Positions 1 to 12,777 of a stretch of DNA of 64,000 nt are shown piece after piece. The stretch is from Callipepla californica brunnescens (taxonomy: Eukaryota; Chordata; Aves; Galliformes; Odontophoridae): NCBI GenBank assembly GCA_023055505.1, contig JALIRH010000014.1, forward strand, positions 12,393,501 to 12,457,500, in the 5' to 3' direction. Position numbers and translations under genes: made by a program. The notes beneath the pieces were generated by a model that saw nothing but the letters and a program-made list of their open reading frames with translations, did not search any database and was not told the DNA's origin. Positions within the stretch are counted from its first letter, which is position 1, and every line of letters begins with the position of its first letter.

Positions 1-590
1 ATAGAGCCGTGAAAATATCAAAGGAGAGCCGCTCCCACCCTCTTTGTTTGAGTGAAAACTTTCCAAACTCAGAGCTTCAGCAAATCATTAACACAGCCGT
101 GAACACGCAGTTTGGGATATGTAATAGCCACGCTGCTCTAATGCTGCCCGAGCAAGTTTTTACCACATACACACAACAGCCATAAAACCCAGCCTGGAAC
201 AAGCGGGCTTGTTTTTGCAGGAGTGGTCAGGTTTGGGGTTTTAATAAACCTCAGCCTCCTCGTAATTTTTCTCCTTCGAATGCCAAAAGGCACCAGCCCA
301 AAACAAGACTTAGACAATTCCTATAAAGCAGCTTGTAAGTGTCTGAAACCTCCCAGCTTCCCTCTCCCAAGCTCAGAACTGCCACCTCCAGAGAGGTGCA
401 CTGGGGCGAGAGGTGTCCTGTAGGTCTCTGTCCCACCGTGGGGCAAGAGCTGCCACGGGGACACTGTAGGATCCAGGCTTTATCATGGCAGGGGTGCTCT
501 GCCACAGAAGTAGATAGCTTGGGTCAACCTGGATGGCCAATACAGAGAGAGACTGAACTATGTGAATAGGGATACAGGCCAAGGACAGAA
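1..590. other. Non-coding DNA at left edge
   Basis: No gene, RNA or repeat recognised. The short open frames here lack splice-site support or family resemblance. Confidence 0.6.
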
Positions 591-596
591 CCATAC

Positions 597-838
597 AATC
601 ATAAAATAGAGTTGGAAAAGACCACCAGGATCATCTACTCCAACCACCAGCCCATCACCAGCACGCCTGCTAAACCATGTCACTCAGTGTCTCAACTCCC
701 TCCAAACCCCACAAGCATACCTGACTGCTCCCTGCCCTGCTTTGTCCAGCTTGCTTGGAATAACCTTCAGGTAAACAGGGCCAGGCTTCACCATCCTTCC
801 ACAGCACAAAGAACATCTGTCTTAATGTCTAACCTTTG
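597..838 (-). mobile_element. CR1-type LINE 3' fragment
   Basis: Starts with ATCATAAAATAGAGTTGGAA, then AAGACCACC..ATCATCTACTCCAACC, the reverse complement of the CR1 3' UTR end. About 240 bases, old and diverged. Confidence 0.8.
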
Positions 839-839
839 A

Positions 840-3800
840 GCTTTCTCTTTGTAAATTAAGTTGATTACAACTCAACTCCGCTTCAGCAGACACAGGGAGA
901 GATTGATCGCTGTCACCTTGGAGGTTTGGGGAGGCTCTTATCATGTCCCCCTCCATCGCTGTGCTTCTAGAGAAGATAAAACCCATCCCTTTGGTGAGTT
1001 CAAGCCATTCACTTTATCAGCCCTGCTGGTTCCTCCAAGCCCTGAGCACCATGGGATCCTGCAATGGGGTTGGTGCCACCATTAAAGAAAGGAAACCCAG
1101 TGCCCTGAAGAACACTGCTTGGTTTGCTTATGAATTTTGGGTAATTTGGGTCCATCTGAGCATCTCTGTCTCATCTCTGTTTAGCTTTGCCTTGGCCATG
1201 GCTGGGTGGTCTTGGGAACTGGACCCTCACCCTATAGCAGATGCTCCTCACCAGGGTTTTGTGCTTGACCACAGCTGCTCCCAAGGCCAGCAGATGCATC
1301 CACATCTGCATGCCCGGAGGCATCACTGTACATCCAGATTTTTGGACACTGAGACTCTCAAGGCAGCACACCTTACCAGGATGATGCTGTGCCTTGACCA
1401 TCTTTATCTTGATTTTATTTTCCCCAGTGCTCAGTGCCCCAAATCCCTCTGAGATCAGCAGAGAGCTGTCTCCAGCTGCTGAAACTTCAGCACTGGGGGA
1501 TGCAATTTTGTTCACTCAACCCCTTTCCAATCACCCTTCCCTGATTATGATTTAAAGAGCCACTGGGCAAACAGCTAGAAGCTGCCACTGTGGCAATTAG
1601 AAAAGTACTATCTGCCAGCTGCTAGACTCCTTGTCACCAATCTGATAGGTAGACTAAACAGCAAAGGCCCGGGCCAAGCCCCCTGTCCCGCTCCCTGGGG
1701 AGTGGAGCCTCATGCAGGCAGATGGCTGGAGCTCCTGGAGGGAGGGCTCAGGGGGAGCACAACGGTTTGCATCAAACCTGGAAATAATGCCAGAATGGGG
1801 AAGGCCAAGGGGATCCTGAGGCTGCTTCAGTGGAAGGAGAGAGAGCTGAAGGGACCTGGGGGTGGGAAACAGGGACTCCCCTGTGCCATGGGCTGGCAGC
1901 TCTGGGTCATCCTTCCTTCATCACCAGATCTACAGATCCAAGCCTGGAGTGCCAGCATTGTGCTATTAAAGCAGATTTACCCCATGCAATCAATTGCCCA
2001 AACCCTCTTCTTCCTCACTTCCTACTGGTAGCTGCTATCCCTGGGGGCTGGCAGGGAGCAGCCAGTGCTGTTACCTGCACCTCTCCCCCTTATCCATCCC
2101 CCTGCTCTGACATGGGAGCAGCTCTCAGGTGAGACCACTGCCCCATGGAGAGAGCGTCAGAGCCCCATCACACAGAAGCACCCTGCCATCCCCAGGGGGA
2201 GATGGGGTGGAAATGGGACATTGCAATGCAGAGCCTGGGGATACGACTGCTGCTTCCTTGAAAAACAAAAATAAATATAGGGCTCAGGTTCCTCTTCCCA
2301 TCCCTTAGTAGCAACGCTTGATCCTGCCAAATATAATTAAGCAGTAGATGTGCTGGGAGAGAGCTGTAGCTTTTATTGCCCTTATCTGCTGGCTTCTGCA
2401 GGAGTGGGACGTCTGCGTGGGGGTCTGGCAGGGACGCACTGCACACGCCACGGGCAGAGCAGCTCCACTCTAAATCACAGCATGCCATGATTTACACAGC
2501 AGCTCACGGGTTAGGTAACTGCAGTAAACAGAATAAACAGAGCTCGCTCAGGATTTATGGACCGACAAAAGGACCTTTAACCACAAAAGCAGTGTGCTTT
2601 CCAGCCCTCTGCTATCACCAGATCCCAACCAAAGGCTTAAATACTTATGTCAAGCCCTTGCAGACCAGGAGTTGGGCTGCATTCTGACTGCTGCTTTCCC
2701 CCTGTAATCCTTCTGCCTGCACATCTCCTGCCCGCTCTCAGCTGCCCACTGACACTGGGAGACTTCCTGGAGCACTGCTGGCTGCCCCCACAGCAGCTGC
2801 CCATGTCCAAGCAGGAGCCTTGATTGCTATTACTGAGATAAACCTCCCCAGCACAAGAGCTGCTGTCTGCAAAGCAATTAAGTTTTGTCGTTTGTTTGCT
2901 TTCCCGGAGTAAAAGTGGTGTTGGATTTTCTCATCCTCCTCAAACACGTGCTTCTCTCTATGGACACAAGCAACGTAGCTGTTACACAACTCTCCACATT
3001 GCATACCAGGCAGGAGGGTGGGAGTGACAGCAGAGCACCCAAGAAACTTTTTTCCTTTTTTTTTTTTTTTTTCTTTTAAAGAAGAAAAACGCTTAGACCA
3101 CGTATAACATGGCATCAGTACAGAAAAGGCAGCTGGAGAGGAGCTGTACACCCATTCCCAGCAGCCACAGCTGGAACGTGTGCACAATGGGGAGTGAAGG
3201 AGGTGCGTGTAAAACCAGGAGCTGGGCTGGAAAACTCTGGGAAATTTGACATTAATGGGACTTATCAGCAGAGTCAGCCACAGAGAGCAGCACAGCAAAC
3301 GCAGTGCTACCAAACACATGCTGGGAGCCCAGAGTTACCTAGAGGTAGCCAGAGAGGGAAAGGCATCCAGGAAAGGGCTGCCGTCCCCGTCACGCACATC
3401 TTTATTTAATTCCATTGAAAGCATCCTGACATATTCGAAATGGAACAACCCAAATCCGCACATTATTCTAAATCCAGGAGACCTGCCAAAACCCCTGTTT
3501 TAATACATTCCCAAACTGCCTTTTCCTCCTGTCTTTGGGAGCCAAGGAATGGCTATTTAATTACAAGCACAGCCTCCATTTAAGAAGCCCTCATAATGAG
3601 GCTGGGGCAGAGGGACAGTCCACATTCTCACTGGTTGACTGAGGTGCTGCAAACACTGTCCTTTGTCCCACGTTCATTTTTTGCATGAATCAGAGAGCGA
3701 TGTGCTGGGAAGTGGGCTCACAGCAGCACACAAACCTGCCCATTAGATGGGAACGAGCCCAGAAGGGTGGGAAAGAGAAGCCAGAATGCCATTACTGAGA

Positions 3801-4187
3801 AACTGCTCTGTGGTCCTTGTGGTAGCTGCACAAAAATGTTTCTCTTGGCTTGCATTGAGCCAGGAACACAAGCTGACCTGCGGAGGGAGTTCAGAGCTGC
3901 TGGTCTCTGAAAGCTGCTGCAAAGAGCTTCTCTGAAGATCAGAGGCACCCCAGGATGAAGCGATGGGATGCAGCCTTGTTTCTCTGCCGGTATGCCCTAA
4001 ACCCAGGGACAACTCAGTGCTGGAGCCACCATGGCACACAGGACAGAGCTGGGTGTGCAGAGCCCTGCTGCAGCCCCAGGAAACATCACTTAAAACAAAG
4101 CAGTGCCCTGGTGTGCCCAGAGAGGACCAAATGCTTGCTCCATGCCACCTGTTTATTGTGGTGTCCTCCCCATTGCCCCCATGCTCA
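840..4187. other. Non-coding DNA upstream of HAND1
   Basis: No coding exon recognised. Open frames up to 193 codons (for example minus strand 3319-2738) show no family motif. Contains a T-rich run at 3056-3072. Confidence 0.55.
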
Positions 4188-4370
4188 TAGGATCATAGAA
4201 TCATTTGAGTTAGAAGGGATTCTTAGAGGCTGTCTGGTCCAGCTCCCCCACAGTGAACAGGGCTACCTACAGCTCGATCAGGTGCTCATCCAGTCTGACC
4301 TTGGGTCTCTAAGGATGGGGCATCCACTACCTCTCAAGAAAACCTGCCTGTCTCACACTGGGGACCAGAA
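4188..4370 (-). mobile_element. CR1-type LINE 3' fragment
   Basis: Begins AGGATCATAGAATCATTTGA, then GTTAGAAGGGATTC and TCTGGTCCAGCTCCCC, typical of the CR1 3' terminus in minus orientation. Confidence 0.8.
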
Positions 4371-5149
4371 CATGCTCCAGAGCTTGACAGAAGCAGGTTG
4401 GAGGCTTGCCTCATCCCACCAACCATGCTGCAGCTTTGGGTCTGCACCACCCCTCTTACACCATGGACACAGGGATATAAAATGAGCCAACACTTGAGCA
4501 GCGCCAAAAACCATAATCAAGGGGCTCAGCTGGGCACAGACCCACTTGCACTCTTCCCAACATCAAGAAGCTCTCTATCCCTCAGCCCCACATTCCTCAG
4601 GGAGCACAGGGCTACCCCAGGCTCCCAGGAAGTGGTGGGGCCACAGTGGAGCCAGCACCATCCCCATCCATCACCCTTATCAGCCCTGCCAGTCCCTGAC
4701 AGCAGGGCCACGTGGTGCAAGAGCAGAGCGATAAGCCACAACACAAACAACAACAACTGCTTCAAAGCATCGTGCTGAGATTTATGTGGCTGCTGAGCCC
4801 AGGAGGTTGGGGCAGCCCTGGGAGGGACACAGGCAGAATATGGTGCCACAGTTTATGTGCTCAGCTCTGCAGGTGTAATAATGACACGGGCAAGGAACTG
4901 AGCACAATGTCCTGTGGGAGGGGCACAGCTTAATAAAAACACCAGCCCTGCTCCAGGTAGGATCAAGCCTTATGACTGTGCATGAGCACATCCCTGGCTG
5001 CCTGCCTCTCCAGGCTCCCAAACTGCCCATGAACATTTCTTCTGAGTGATTTGCCAGCAACGATAAAGACCATTTGCTTTCCGCATGCAAGTATCCCCCA
5101 AAGAAGATTTGGGGACCAGTTCTTGGGCTGCCTGGTGGCAGACTTAGGG

Positions 5150-5575
5150 TTGGTCCCAAAGAAAATCCAAGGGACAGAACACTTCCCTTATGAGGACAGG
5201 CTGAAAGCTGGAGTTGTGCAGCCTGGAGGAGGGCTGGCTCCAGGGAGACCTGAGAGTGGCTATACAGTACATAAAGGACTGCTGTAAAAAAGAGTGGGAC
5301 AGACTCCTTAGCGGGGTCTGTTATGACAGAACAAGGGGGAATGGTTTCAAACTAGAAGAGGAGAGATTCAGACTGGATATAAGGAAGATGCTTTCTAGAA
5401 TAAATGTAGTGAAGCACTGGCACAGGTTTGCCCCATCTCTGAAGAAGGGATGGATGTCAGGCTGGAGGCACCCTGAGCACGTGATGAAGCTGTAGGCATC
5501 CCTGTTCACCACAGAGGAGTTGGATCAGATGCCCTTTAAGGATCCCTTCCCTATCAAATGAGTCTATGAAAATGA
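5150..5575 (+). mobile_element. CR1-type LINE 3' fragment (longest copy in the window)
   Basis: Contains the CR1 3' region in sense: ATGAGGACAGGCTGAAAG, GAGTTGTGCAGCCTGGAGGA, AGATTCAGACTGGATATAAG, and near the end GAGTTGGATCAGATGCCCTT and GAGTCTATGAAAATG. About 425 bases, 5' truncated as is usual for CR1. The open frames in it are non-functional. Confidence 0.9.
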
Positions 5576-6063
5576 AAGCCTAGTCCCAGCCACGCTCAAT
5601 CTACCTCTGAGAGCCCATGTGAGCATCACCCTGTTTGCATCAGTCAGGACAGAGCATTTCAGACGTAACAGAAGGATAATGGTCTCACAATAACTTTCAG
5701 TTGTTTACATATCCAATTTTCAGGCAAAACAGCACCTTCAAAACAAATCCACACACACCTGAGCTGATAATTACCTCCTCCTCTTCGTGGAATTTCACTT
5801 TGTTGAGCAGTGTTTGGATGTCGAATCATATTAAAAAACTAATGATAGTTAGCTTTTTTTTTGTTGTTAAACTCGTATTATATGAGCACTGTTCATCAGA
5901 GGCTCCTGCCTTCATTTGTTAACAAAATTACTCCAAATTAGACCTGTTAGCTTAATTTGGTAGCAGGAAATTTAATTGAATTTGAAGTCAGTTTTGTTTC
6001 TCCCTCCACATTTCTCTTTTTTTTTTTTTCCTCTGACATTTAAGGTGCAAAAGCACTAAAAAA

Positions 6064-6290
6064 TCATTGGATAAATGCTAAGGTTGGAAAAAATCACCAA
6101 GATCCTCAAGTCCAACCCCAGCCCACCCCCACCACACACTGACCACATCCTTCATTGTGATAGCTCCACGGTTCTGGAACAGCTTCAGGGACAGTGATCC
6201 CCCCCCCCCCCCACCCTCCACCTCCCTGGGCAGCTGTGCCACTTCAGCACTGCTCTTTCAGAGAATAAATGTTTCCTAATACTCAACCTG
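6064..6290 (-). mobile_element. CR1-type LINE 3' fragment
   Basis: AAGGTTGGAAAAAATCACCA, then AGTCCAACCCCAGCCCACCC and TCAGAGAATAAATGTTTCCT match the minus strand of a CR1 3' UTR. A C14 run at 6199-6212 lies inside. Confidence 0.8.
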
Positions 6291-7369
6291 AATGTACTTC
6301 GTCCTTCGCATGGGGGCAGCTCTGCTTTTTATTTCTTCCCTCCCTCACTTTGCCTACAGGCTTGCACACCCAGTGCCTGCAAGAGCCACCTGTAATGCCA
6401 CCACACAGAACACAGCACCGCCCCGCTTTATATCCACAGTACTGAAGTCACCACTCCTACCACAACCTGATAGGCTGGGGTACGGCCTCCCTGCTCAGCA
6501 CCTCTTAAATGTGAGCAGGAGCCCCCCCACCATAGAGGAATTGAAAGAGCATCCTGCCAGGAGAAAGCATGCCTGCACATATACATACTTACATACATTA
6601 TGATATCTTGTTTTAATTACATTAGAGCAAATGACTCCTTCCCCTATGGTTTATATCAGCGCTTTGGGTTTGTAATTTATCTTGGCACAGTCTAGACTGG
6701 AGCCACTTTGAAGCCATTTCAAACAGGATGAGAACAAACAATTTCTCCGAAGTGGCTGGATTAGGGAGGCTGGCAGCCATCCGTCTTCATGCAGCAGTGC
6801 ATGGCAGGGCCGTGTCCCTGCTGGGGCCCTGCCAGCTCGCTGCTCCCTCCTGCCCTGGGACAGAGGTCCCAACCCCACAGAGTGGGCAACTGCTCCAGCA
6901 TCCCACGTGTGAAAAGGTTTGGCAAAAGGCAACATCATGAGGTCTCTGCAACGAAGGCCTTGTTTATTGTTGGCTATTGGCATTCATTTTATCCTTGAGT
7001 GCTGAAGAGCAGTTGGTTGTGCCAGGCAGGAAGGAACACCATCCATCCATCCCTGGGGCTAGTTCTGCTGCTCCTCCAATCCCAGGAGATGTGCTCACCC
7101 TGTCCCGTGCCCAAAAGCAGAGCAGAGATCCTTCACCCTGAGCTGGTGGCAGCAGCAATTCAACAACATGCAGTATGTTTCCCTATAAACCTTAGTGGCA
7201 TCTTTAGGGCAGGAGATCTCTTATTTTCTTCTGACAAAAGTAACTTAATAAAGTCACTTTTAAGATTAAGAAGTTTTGTCTTTATATTTGCCTTGGAGTA
7301 GTAAACACTGATCTGCTTTCTTAACTTGGAAGGTTACCCTCTAAATCAATGCCTTCAAGAACCTCAGAA

Positions 7370-7460
7370 GTCATAGAATCATTAAGGTTGGAAATGATCG
7401 CTGGGACTGTGCAGCCCAACTACCAACCTACTCCCACTGTGCCCACCACGTGAACAATTG
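7370..7460 (-). mobile_element. Short CR1-type LINE 3' fragment
   Basis: TCATAGAATCATTAAGGTTG then GAAATGATCGCTGGGA, a near-consensus CR1 3' end of only about 90 bases. Confidence 0.8.
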
Positions 7461-8589
7461 TCACAGCTATCTTTTTCCTTAAAATCTCCAGGGATGGGAT
7501 AAGCAGAGCATGGAGAATAAGTCACCTCAAAACAAACAAATATTAAAAAACAAAACAAAACCAAGAAGCATGAGAAATTCTGGAGCCCTCAGAAAAGTCA
7601 TTTCCTCCAGTACCTCTCAGGTAAGGCTTGGAGTCCCAGGGAGCAGTACTGCTTACTTGAAGGACTTCCTCTAAGGTCCATGGTGGGGTGAGGAGCTCGT
7701 GGAAGAGCTGCAGGGAGACCAGGATCAACCAAGGAAACAGAACTAGGCATAGCACCTGGGCACTGAACTTATAGGGATCCCACCCATGGGTGGGGTGGGT
7801 TGCAGGTGGGGGCTGTGTGTGGCCATCAGCCCCATCATCCCCATCATTCCTCTTGCCCTGCTGTTCCCACCCCACATCCAGGTCTCTCCGTGCCAAAACT
7901 CTGCACCGGCTGCGTTTCCACAAACCAGGCTGGGAGCTGAGCAGAACTGGCCTGGAAACACATGTGTTTTCTATATTTTCCATCCAAATGATGGGTTTTA
8001 AACATTCTAGCAGCACCATTCTCTCAGCGAAAGCTGCTAGGGTTTATGACGGATCCCTCCTCCTTACAGCTTTGAAATGAGGCTGTAAACATGCTCTCCA
8101 GGCTGAAGTGTTGCCTGTAAAGGGGGCTGCTCCCCTCCTGATGTGCCTATTGGCTCCAATTAGCACTGGCAGGAGTCAACCGCAAAGAGAAGGGAGAGCT
8201 TATCCCTGGGAGTGAATTGATTTATTTACAGCGTTTTCAAAGCAAGATGGATATGGCTTTTTTTTTTTCTCTCCTTTTTTTTTTTTTTTCCTTTTTCCCA
8301 AATGAAGTTACCCATTTGCAAAAGCAAAAAAGAGCGAACCTCTAAATTGCCAGAAGCAGGAGGATGCTGTCTGCTTTCCCTGAGAAGGAAATTCTGAGTT
8401 GTTAAGAGGGTTCCTGGCATTTCACTGCAAGCCTTGCTCTGGCTCCAGGCAGCATAGAGCAGCACAGCTGCATATCCCAGCCTTTGGGTTTGGATGTGAC
8501 TATGATACGATATGACATGTGCAACCTGCCCTGTTCTGATGCCCCATTATATGTTTGGGTAGCTGCTGCCTTCACAAACTGCATCTCAT

Positions 8590-8700
8590 CATGGAATCAC
8601 TGAGGCTGGAAGAGACCCCTAAGACCATCTAGTCCAACTGCCAGTCCATCACCACCATGCCTACTGAACAGTGTCCCCAGGTGTCACACCTACATGGAAT
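8590..8700 (-). mobile_element. CR1-type LINE 3' fragment, left arm of an inverted pair
   Basis: ATGGAATCACTGAGGCTGGA, then AAGACCATCTAGTCCAAC. It faces the opposite way to the CR1 copy starting about 70 bases to its right. Confidence 0.8.
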
Positions 8701-8769
8701 TTGGAGTGGATTTAGTGGTGACCCCAAGGGACATCACATGTCATGGTGTATAGAACAAGCTGGAAGCTC

Positions 8770-8992
8770 ATCCTGCTCGTTAAGGAGGGAAGCAAAAAAT
8801 TTATTCTATGAAACAGTGGTGACGCAGTGGCACAGCTGCCCAGGGGGGCAGTGAGGTCACCGTCCCTGGGGGTGTTCCAGAACCATGGAGATGTGGCACT
8901 GAGGGATGTGGTGAGTGGGCAGGGTGGGGGTGAACTGGGGTAGGACTTGATCTTGGAAGTCTTTTCCAGCCTTAATGATTCTGTGATTCTAC
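8770..8992 (+). mobile_element. CR1-type LINE 3' fragment, right arm of an inverted pair
   Basis: GGTGTTCCAGAACCATGGAG, ATGTGGCACTGAGGGATG, and the 3' end GGAAGTCTTTTCCAGCCTTA then ATGATTCTGTGATTCT. Confidence 0.85.
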
Positions 8993-9649
8993 AAAGCAGT
9001 GTGGGTTGTGAAGGTAGCAGCTCTCTGTGCCTTAAGGGATGTCCCCTTCTCCCTGTGCCACTGAGGCTGCCCTAGGGGTGGGCATTGGGCACCCCACTGC
9101 CTGCAGCATGCAGGCTGATTCCCATGGACCGGCTCAGCAGTGATGAGGAAGGACAAAGCTCTGCAGGCAGATGGGGGGGGGGTGTGATTCAGCCCCCGGG
9201 CTCTGCCCCACCACCCTGACAGCCATACCCGTGCTTCAGTTTCTCAGCAAGCCAGTGCAGTATCTCAGGACACCGTGCTCAGGCTCTCGAGAGAAACCAG
9301 GCAAAGCCACGCACAGAGCCCAGCACAGAGCCCAGCACATCCCGGTGCTGATAGCAGAGCCCTGCGTTGGGGCTGGGCTCAGCTCGGCAGCTGAATCAGC
9401 AAATAATTAGCAAGGCCAGAGCCTGAGGATTAGCCACACTCCTTCCCAGCTCTCCAGCCTTGAGTTAACCCTTTCATCCACATCACGGCCCTGAAGCTTT
9501 GGGGTCTCTCACAGGTGTCCCCTCGTGGTGCTGCGGTCCTCGCATGCAGCATCCCAGGGAGCAGGGTGAGATGTCAGCCCTGTGCCTGGCGGCTCGTTTG
9601 TTCACCTCCAGGCAGCCCGATGACAGCGCTTCCCTTTGCTACCAGCTGC

Positions 9650-9960
9650 AAAAACCTGGCAGCTGATTTAGGAGAGCTCCCGGGGCCCAAAATGTAAACC
9701 GTTTTTCACCAGGAATGTATAAGCAAGCCATAAAATAAGGGATTTGGGTCTGGTCACATGGGACAGGCCTCCCATAAAATTGAAGCATTGATCTGTATTT
9801 TCGTGAGTAGCTTCGGAGCTGCCTGGATGATGGAAGACCTGAGCTTTAACAAACTCTGTAATCTCCCGCCATACATCTGAAGTGGCATGTTTGAAGTCCG
9901 AGGACGAGTTATTTATATTATTTATATAATGCACGGTGAAAGGACATGAGCCGGAGTGCT
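9650..9960. promoter_or_regulatory. Candidate regulatory block, about 12 kb upstream of HAND1
   Basis: AT-rich, non-repetitive DNA between CR1-littered stretches. It has clustered MEF2-like (TTATTTATATTATTTATATA) and CArG-like (CCATAAAATAAGG) sequence and an E-box CAGCTG near 9659. Muscle and heart enhancers often combine these sites. Inference from composition and motifs only; conservation was not measured. Confidence 0.3.
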
Positions 9961-11519
9961 GTTTGTGGCCCAGCTGTCCGACACCACAGTGCAATGGGGA
10001 TGCCCGACGTGGGCACACACACTGACAGTGACCCCAGTGTCTCAAAAGCAGAGGTGCTGGGACCGGGCACCAACCCCAGAGCCACCTGACATGTGTCAGC
10101 CATCCCTGCTCTGGCTCAGTCCCTCCTGGTGGGGTCACCCTGTTCCCAGTCATTGTCTTCACTCTAAAAAATGTAAATCATAAATGAGAATCCGAGCTTT
10201 GGTGAGGCCAGAGGGAGATGTGGGGTGGTGACATCGGTGCTTCGTTTCAGCTGTTTCAGGTGACTTCGTTCCTCCTGTCCCAGAGCTGTTCTCTCTCTGC
10301 ACTGAATTCACTTTCTATCACTTAAGAGTTAAATACAAAATGGTTCAAAGTTGGAAAGCAGTTCCTTCAAAACCAGCCAAACAGAAAATCCCAAACCTGC
10401 TGGAGTTCCCTAAAGCACTTCTCAATGTCCTTAGTATTTTCTCTGCTTTTTCCCATTGCAAATCCATGGGACCCTGTGTTTGCAATAAAGAATAACCCAG
10501 GGCACCCGTGCCATGAAAATCCCCGGGTCTTGTGCCCAGCTGGGCTGCAGCCTGGGCAGGTGCACAGCTTGGGCTCAGCCCCATTGTCAAGGGCAAGTGG
10601 AAAAGATCTCTGGCTGCTAAAAACTGGGAATATTGCAGCATTTGTGGGTTCCTGTAAAGAAAAGCAGTCCCACCTCTGAAGCAAATGCCCTTCACTAAAA
10701 TAACCCCTGGCACACACCCCCACCACAACAAGCTGCACTGGGGCCAAATGATTTTGTAGGGTCACACTGCACACAGATTGCTACTGCTGTGCAAAGCTCA
10801 GCACCTTGCTCTCATTCTGCAGAGCCCGGAGCCAGGCTCCCATGCCCTTGGTGGGGCCGAGACAGCAACTCCTCAATCCTTTGCCCACTTAAGGCAGGCT
10901 CCTCGCTCCAGCCCGCGCGGGACATAGCTGAAATGCTTTGGGCTGGGTTTGGGCTCTGTGTTTCCAACAGCAGCCAGGAGCGAGCAGGATGGGGTCTGCT
11001 TTATCTCAGCACCCGCGCACTGGGGGTGCAGTGATTCCTTTGGGACGCTGCTGAGCAAAGCCCTGCTCTGCTCCGTGCCACTTGAGGAGGGATTAAGCTT
11101 ACACACCCGATAAGAGGTAGCAGGGTTATTTCCCAGCCCAGGTGGTGCCGAATTTGCTTCCAGCTGGGTGCAGTGCTGGGCCCTGGGGTGCTCACCCCGT
11201 GCACTTCGTTCCTGCAGTGAACACGCAGTTCTTTACTGCGTGGGGAAAAATGATGGCAGATGTGGGCAGGGGACAGCCACCTGTGCTGGCACTGTGCATC
11301 CCGAGTCCCAGGGGAAGAAGAGGAACCAAGCTCTGCTCTGAGCAGTTCTGCTGCAGCCCCGAGCACCCCCTGCATCGCTGTGCACAGGACTTGCACCGGG
11401 GCCTCTGCAGTCCTGTGGCTGTGGGAGAAAAAATCAGTTATGGATGAATAAAAAAAAAAAAAAGAAAGAAAATAGATTTTGAAAAGCGTTCAATGCAATC
11501 ACTTAAAAAGGGGTGTGTG

Positions 11520-11670
11520 ATTGTGTGTGTGTGTGCATAAATAATTTTAAGCTGGTCTCAGGAGCCTGACTCATGGCGTTTGTATGCGTCGCAACAGCGA
11601 ATACTGTAAAACACACTTCCAATGTCTCCCAGGGCCTCGGAGTATTCCAAAGCACCAATTACCTGCTTGC
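11520..11670. promoter_or_regulatory. Candidate regulatory block, about 10 kb upstream of HAND1
   Basis: A short TG-repeat leads into GCATAAATAATTTTAAGCTG and an AP-1-like TGACTCA site at about 11567. The sequence is balanced and unique-looking with no repeat signature. Suggestive only. Confidence 0.22.
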
Positions 11671-12750
11671 TGTGGGCAGGAGGGCTTGTGTGAACCCTGT
11701 TACAGAGTCACCCCAACGACTGTGCCTCCAAATCCCCTCTGTGTACCCATGGCTGGAACTGATTTCTGCCCGCGCTCCGGCGCTAGTAAATGTTTTAGCT
11801 TAAAAACGTTGAAAACCATTAAAAGCAGCCCGTGTGCACTTCTGACGGAGCAAATCCCACACAGATGGACTGCATTGAGCCACGAGCAATTATTTTCTGG
11901 CGTTCCCGTGAGCTAATGAGATCATCGGCAGTCCCCAGTGCCCTGAGCATCCATCCAGGTTCCTCCTCCGGGCACAGAGTTCCGAGGGCCTGCGGGCAGT
12001 GCAGGGTGTGCCCCATGGCTGTGCCATGCAGTGCCCAAACACACACCCATCGCTTTGCACTGCAGCCTTATCAGCAGCAGAGCCCTAATTACCCTCCTGC
12101 AGCGTAATGCCGCGGGACGGACTCCCTTAGACAGAAGCTGTTATTGTCCAGATGAGGGGTTTGGAGTCTTGCAAACACAATCCTATCCTCAAAGGGCATT
12201 TCTTTCGCTGACACTTCTCAAGACAAAGAAACCTTTCGGCAGGGTCGGTTTCCTTCAGCTGGGGGATTCGCGGGGCTGCTCCCATCTACTTCCATTAGGG
12301 AGAGCATCGTGCCCGGCTCAGGACCCCTCCTCGCACCATGCCCTATTGCAAAGCACCACGATGCTGCGATGTGCGGTGTCAGCGAGGGTCGGGGCGGTCC
12401 GGTCGGACTCAGGCAGCTGTGAGGATGGAATCAGTGTGTTTAACAAGCTGCTGCGCAGACTGGATTACCGCGTGCACTCACCCATAGTTCATTAGGGCTT
12501 CGGAACGGGAATCCACGAGAAGTCATGAAATACGATCTCCTAATCTCTCTTAAGCAGGAGAAGCCCGGCTATAAAGAAAATACCTTTTAAAAATACCCGT
12601 GAAGTGAATAAATCTCTCCTGGGCTAAAAGGCACCGAGAGCTGAGTGCTGCAGAGGGGTCTCTGCTCACAGCAAAAGGGACTTGGCACTCAGGGTGGGGA
12701 ACCGAGTGCTTTCTGGTTCCCATCCATTGGAAATAGATTTGCAACGGCTA

Positions 12751-12777
12751 TTTTTTTTTTTGGGGGGGGGGGGGGGG
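12751..12777. repeat. T11-G16 compound homopolymer
   Basis: Eleven T joined to sixteen G, an abrupt switch that is prone to replication slippage and to sequencing error. Confidence 0.9.

Noticed and set aside
5051..5495. Two overlapping plus-strand open frames near 5.1-5.5 kb
   Set aside because: They are translations of the CR1 3' UTR, which is non-coding.
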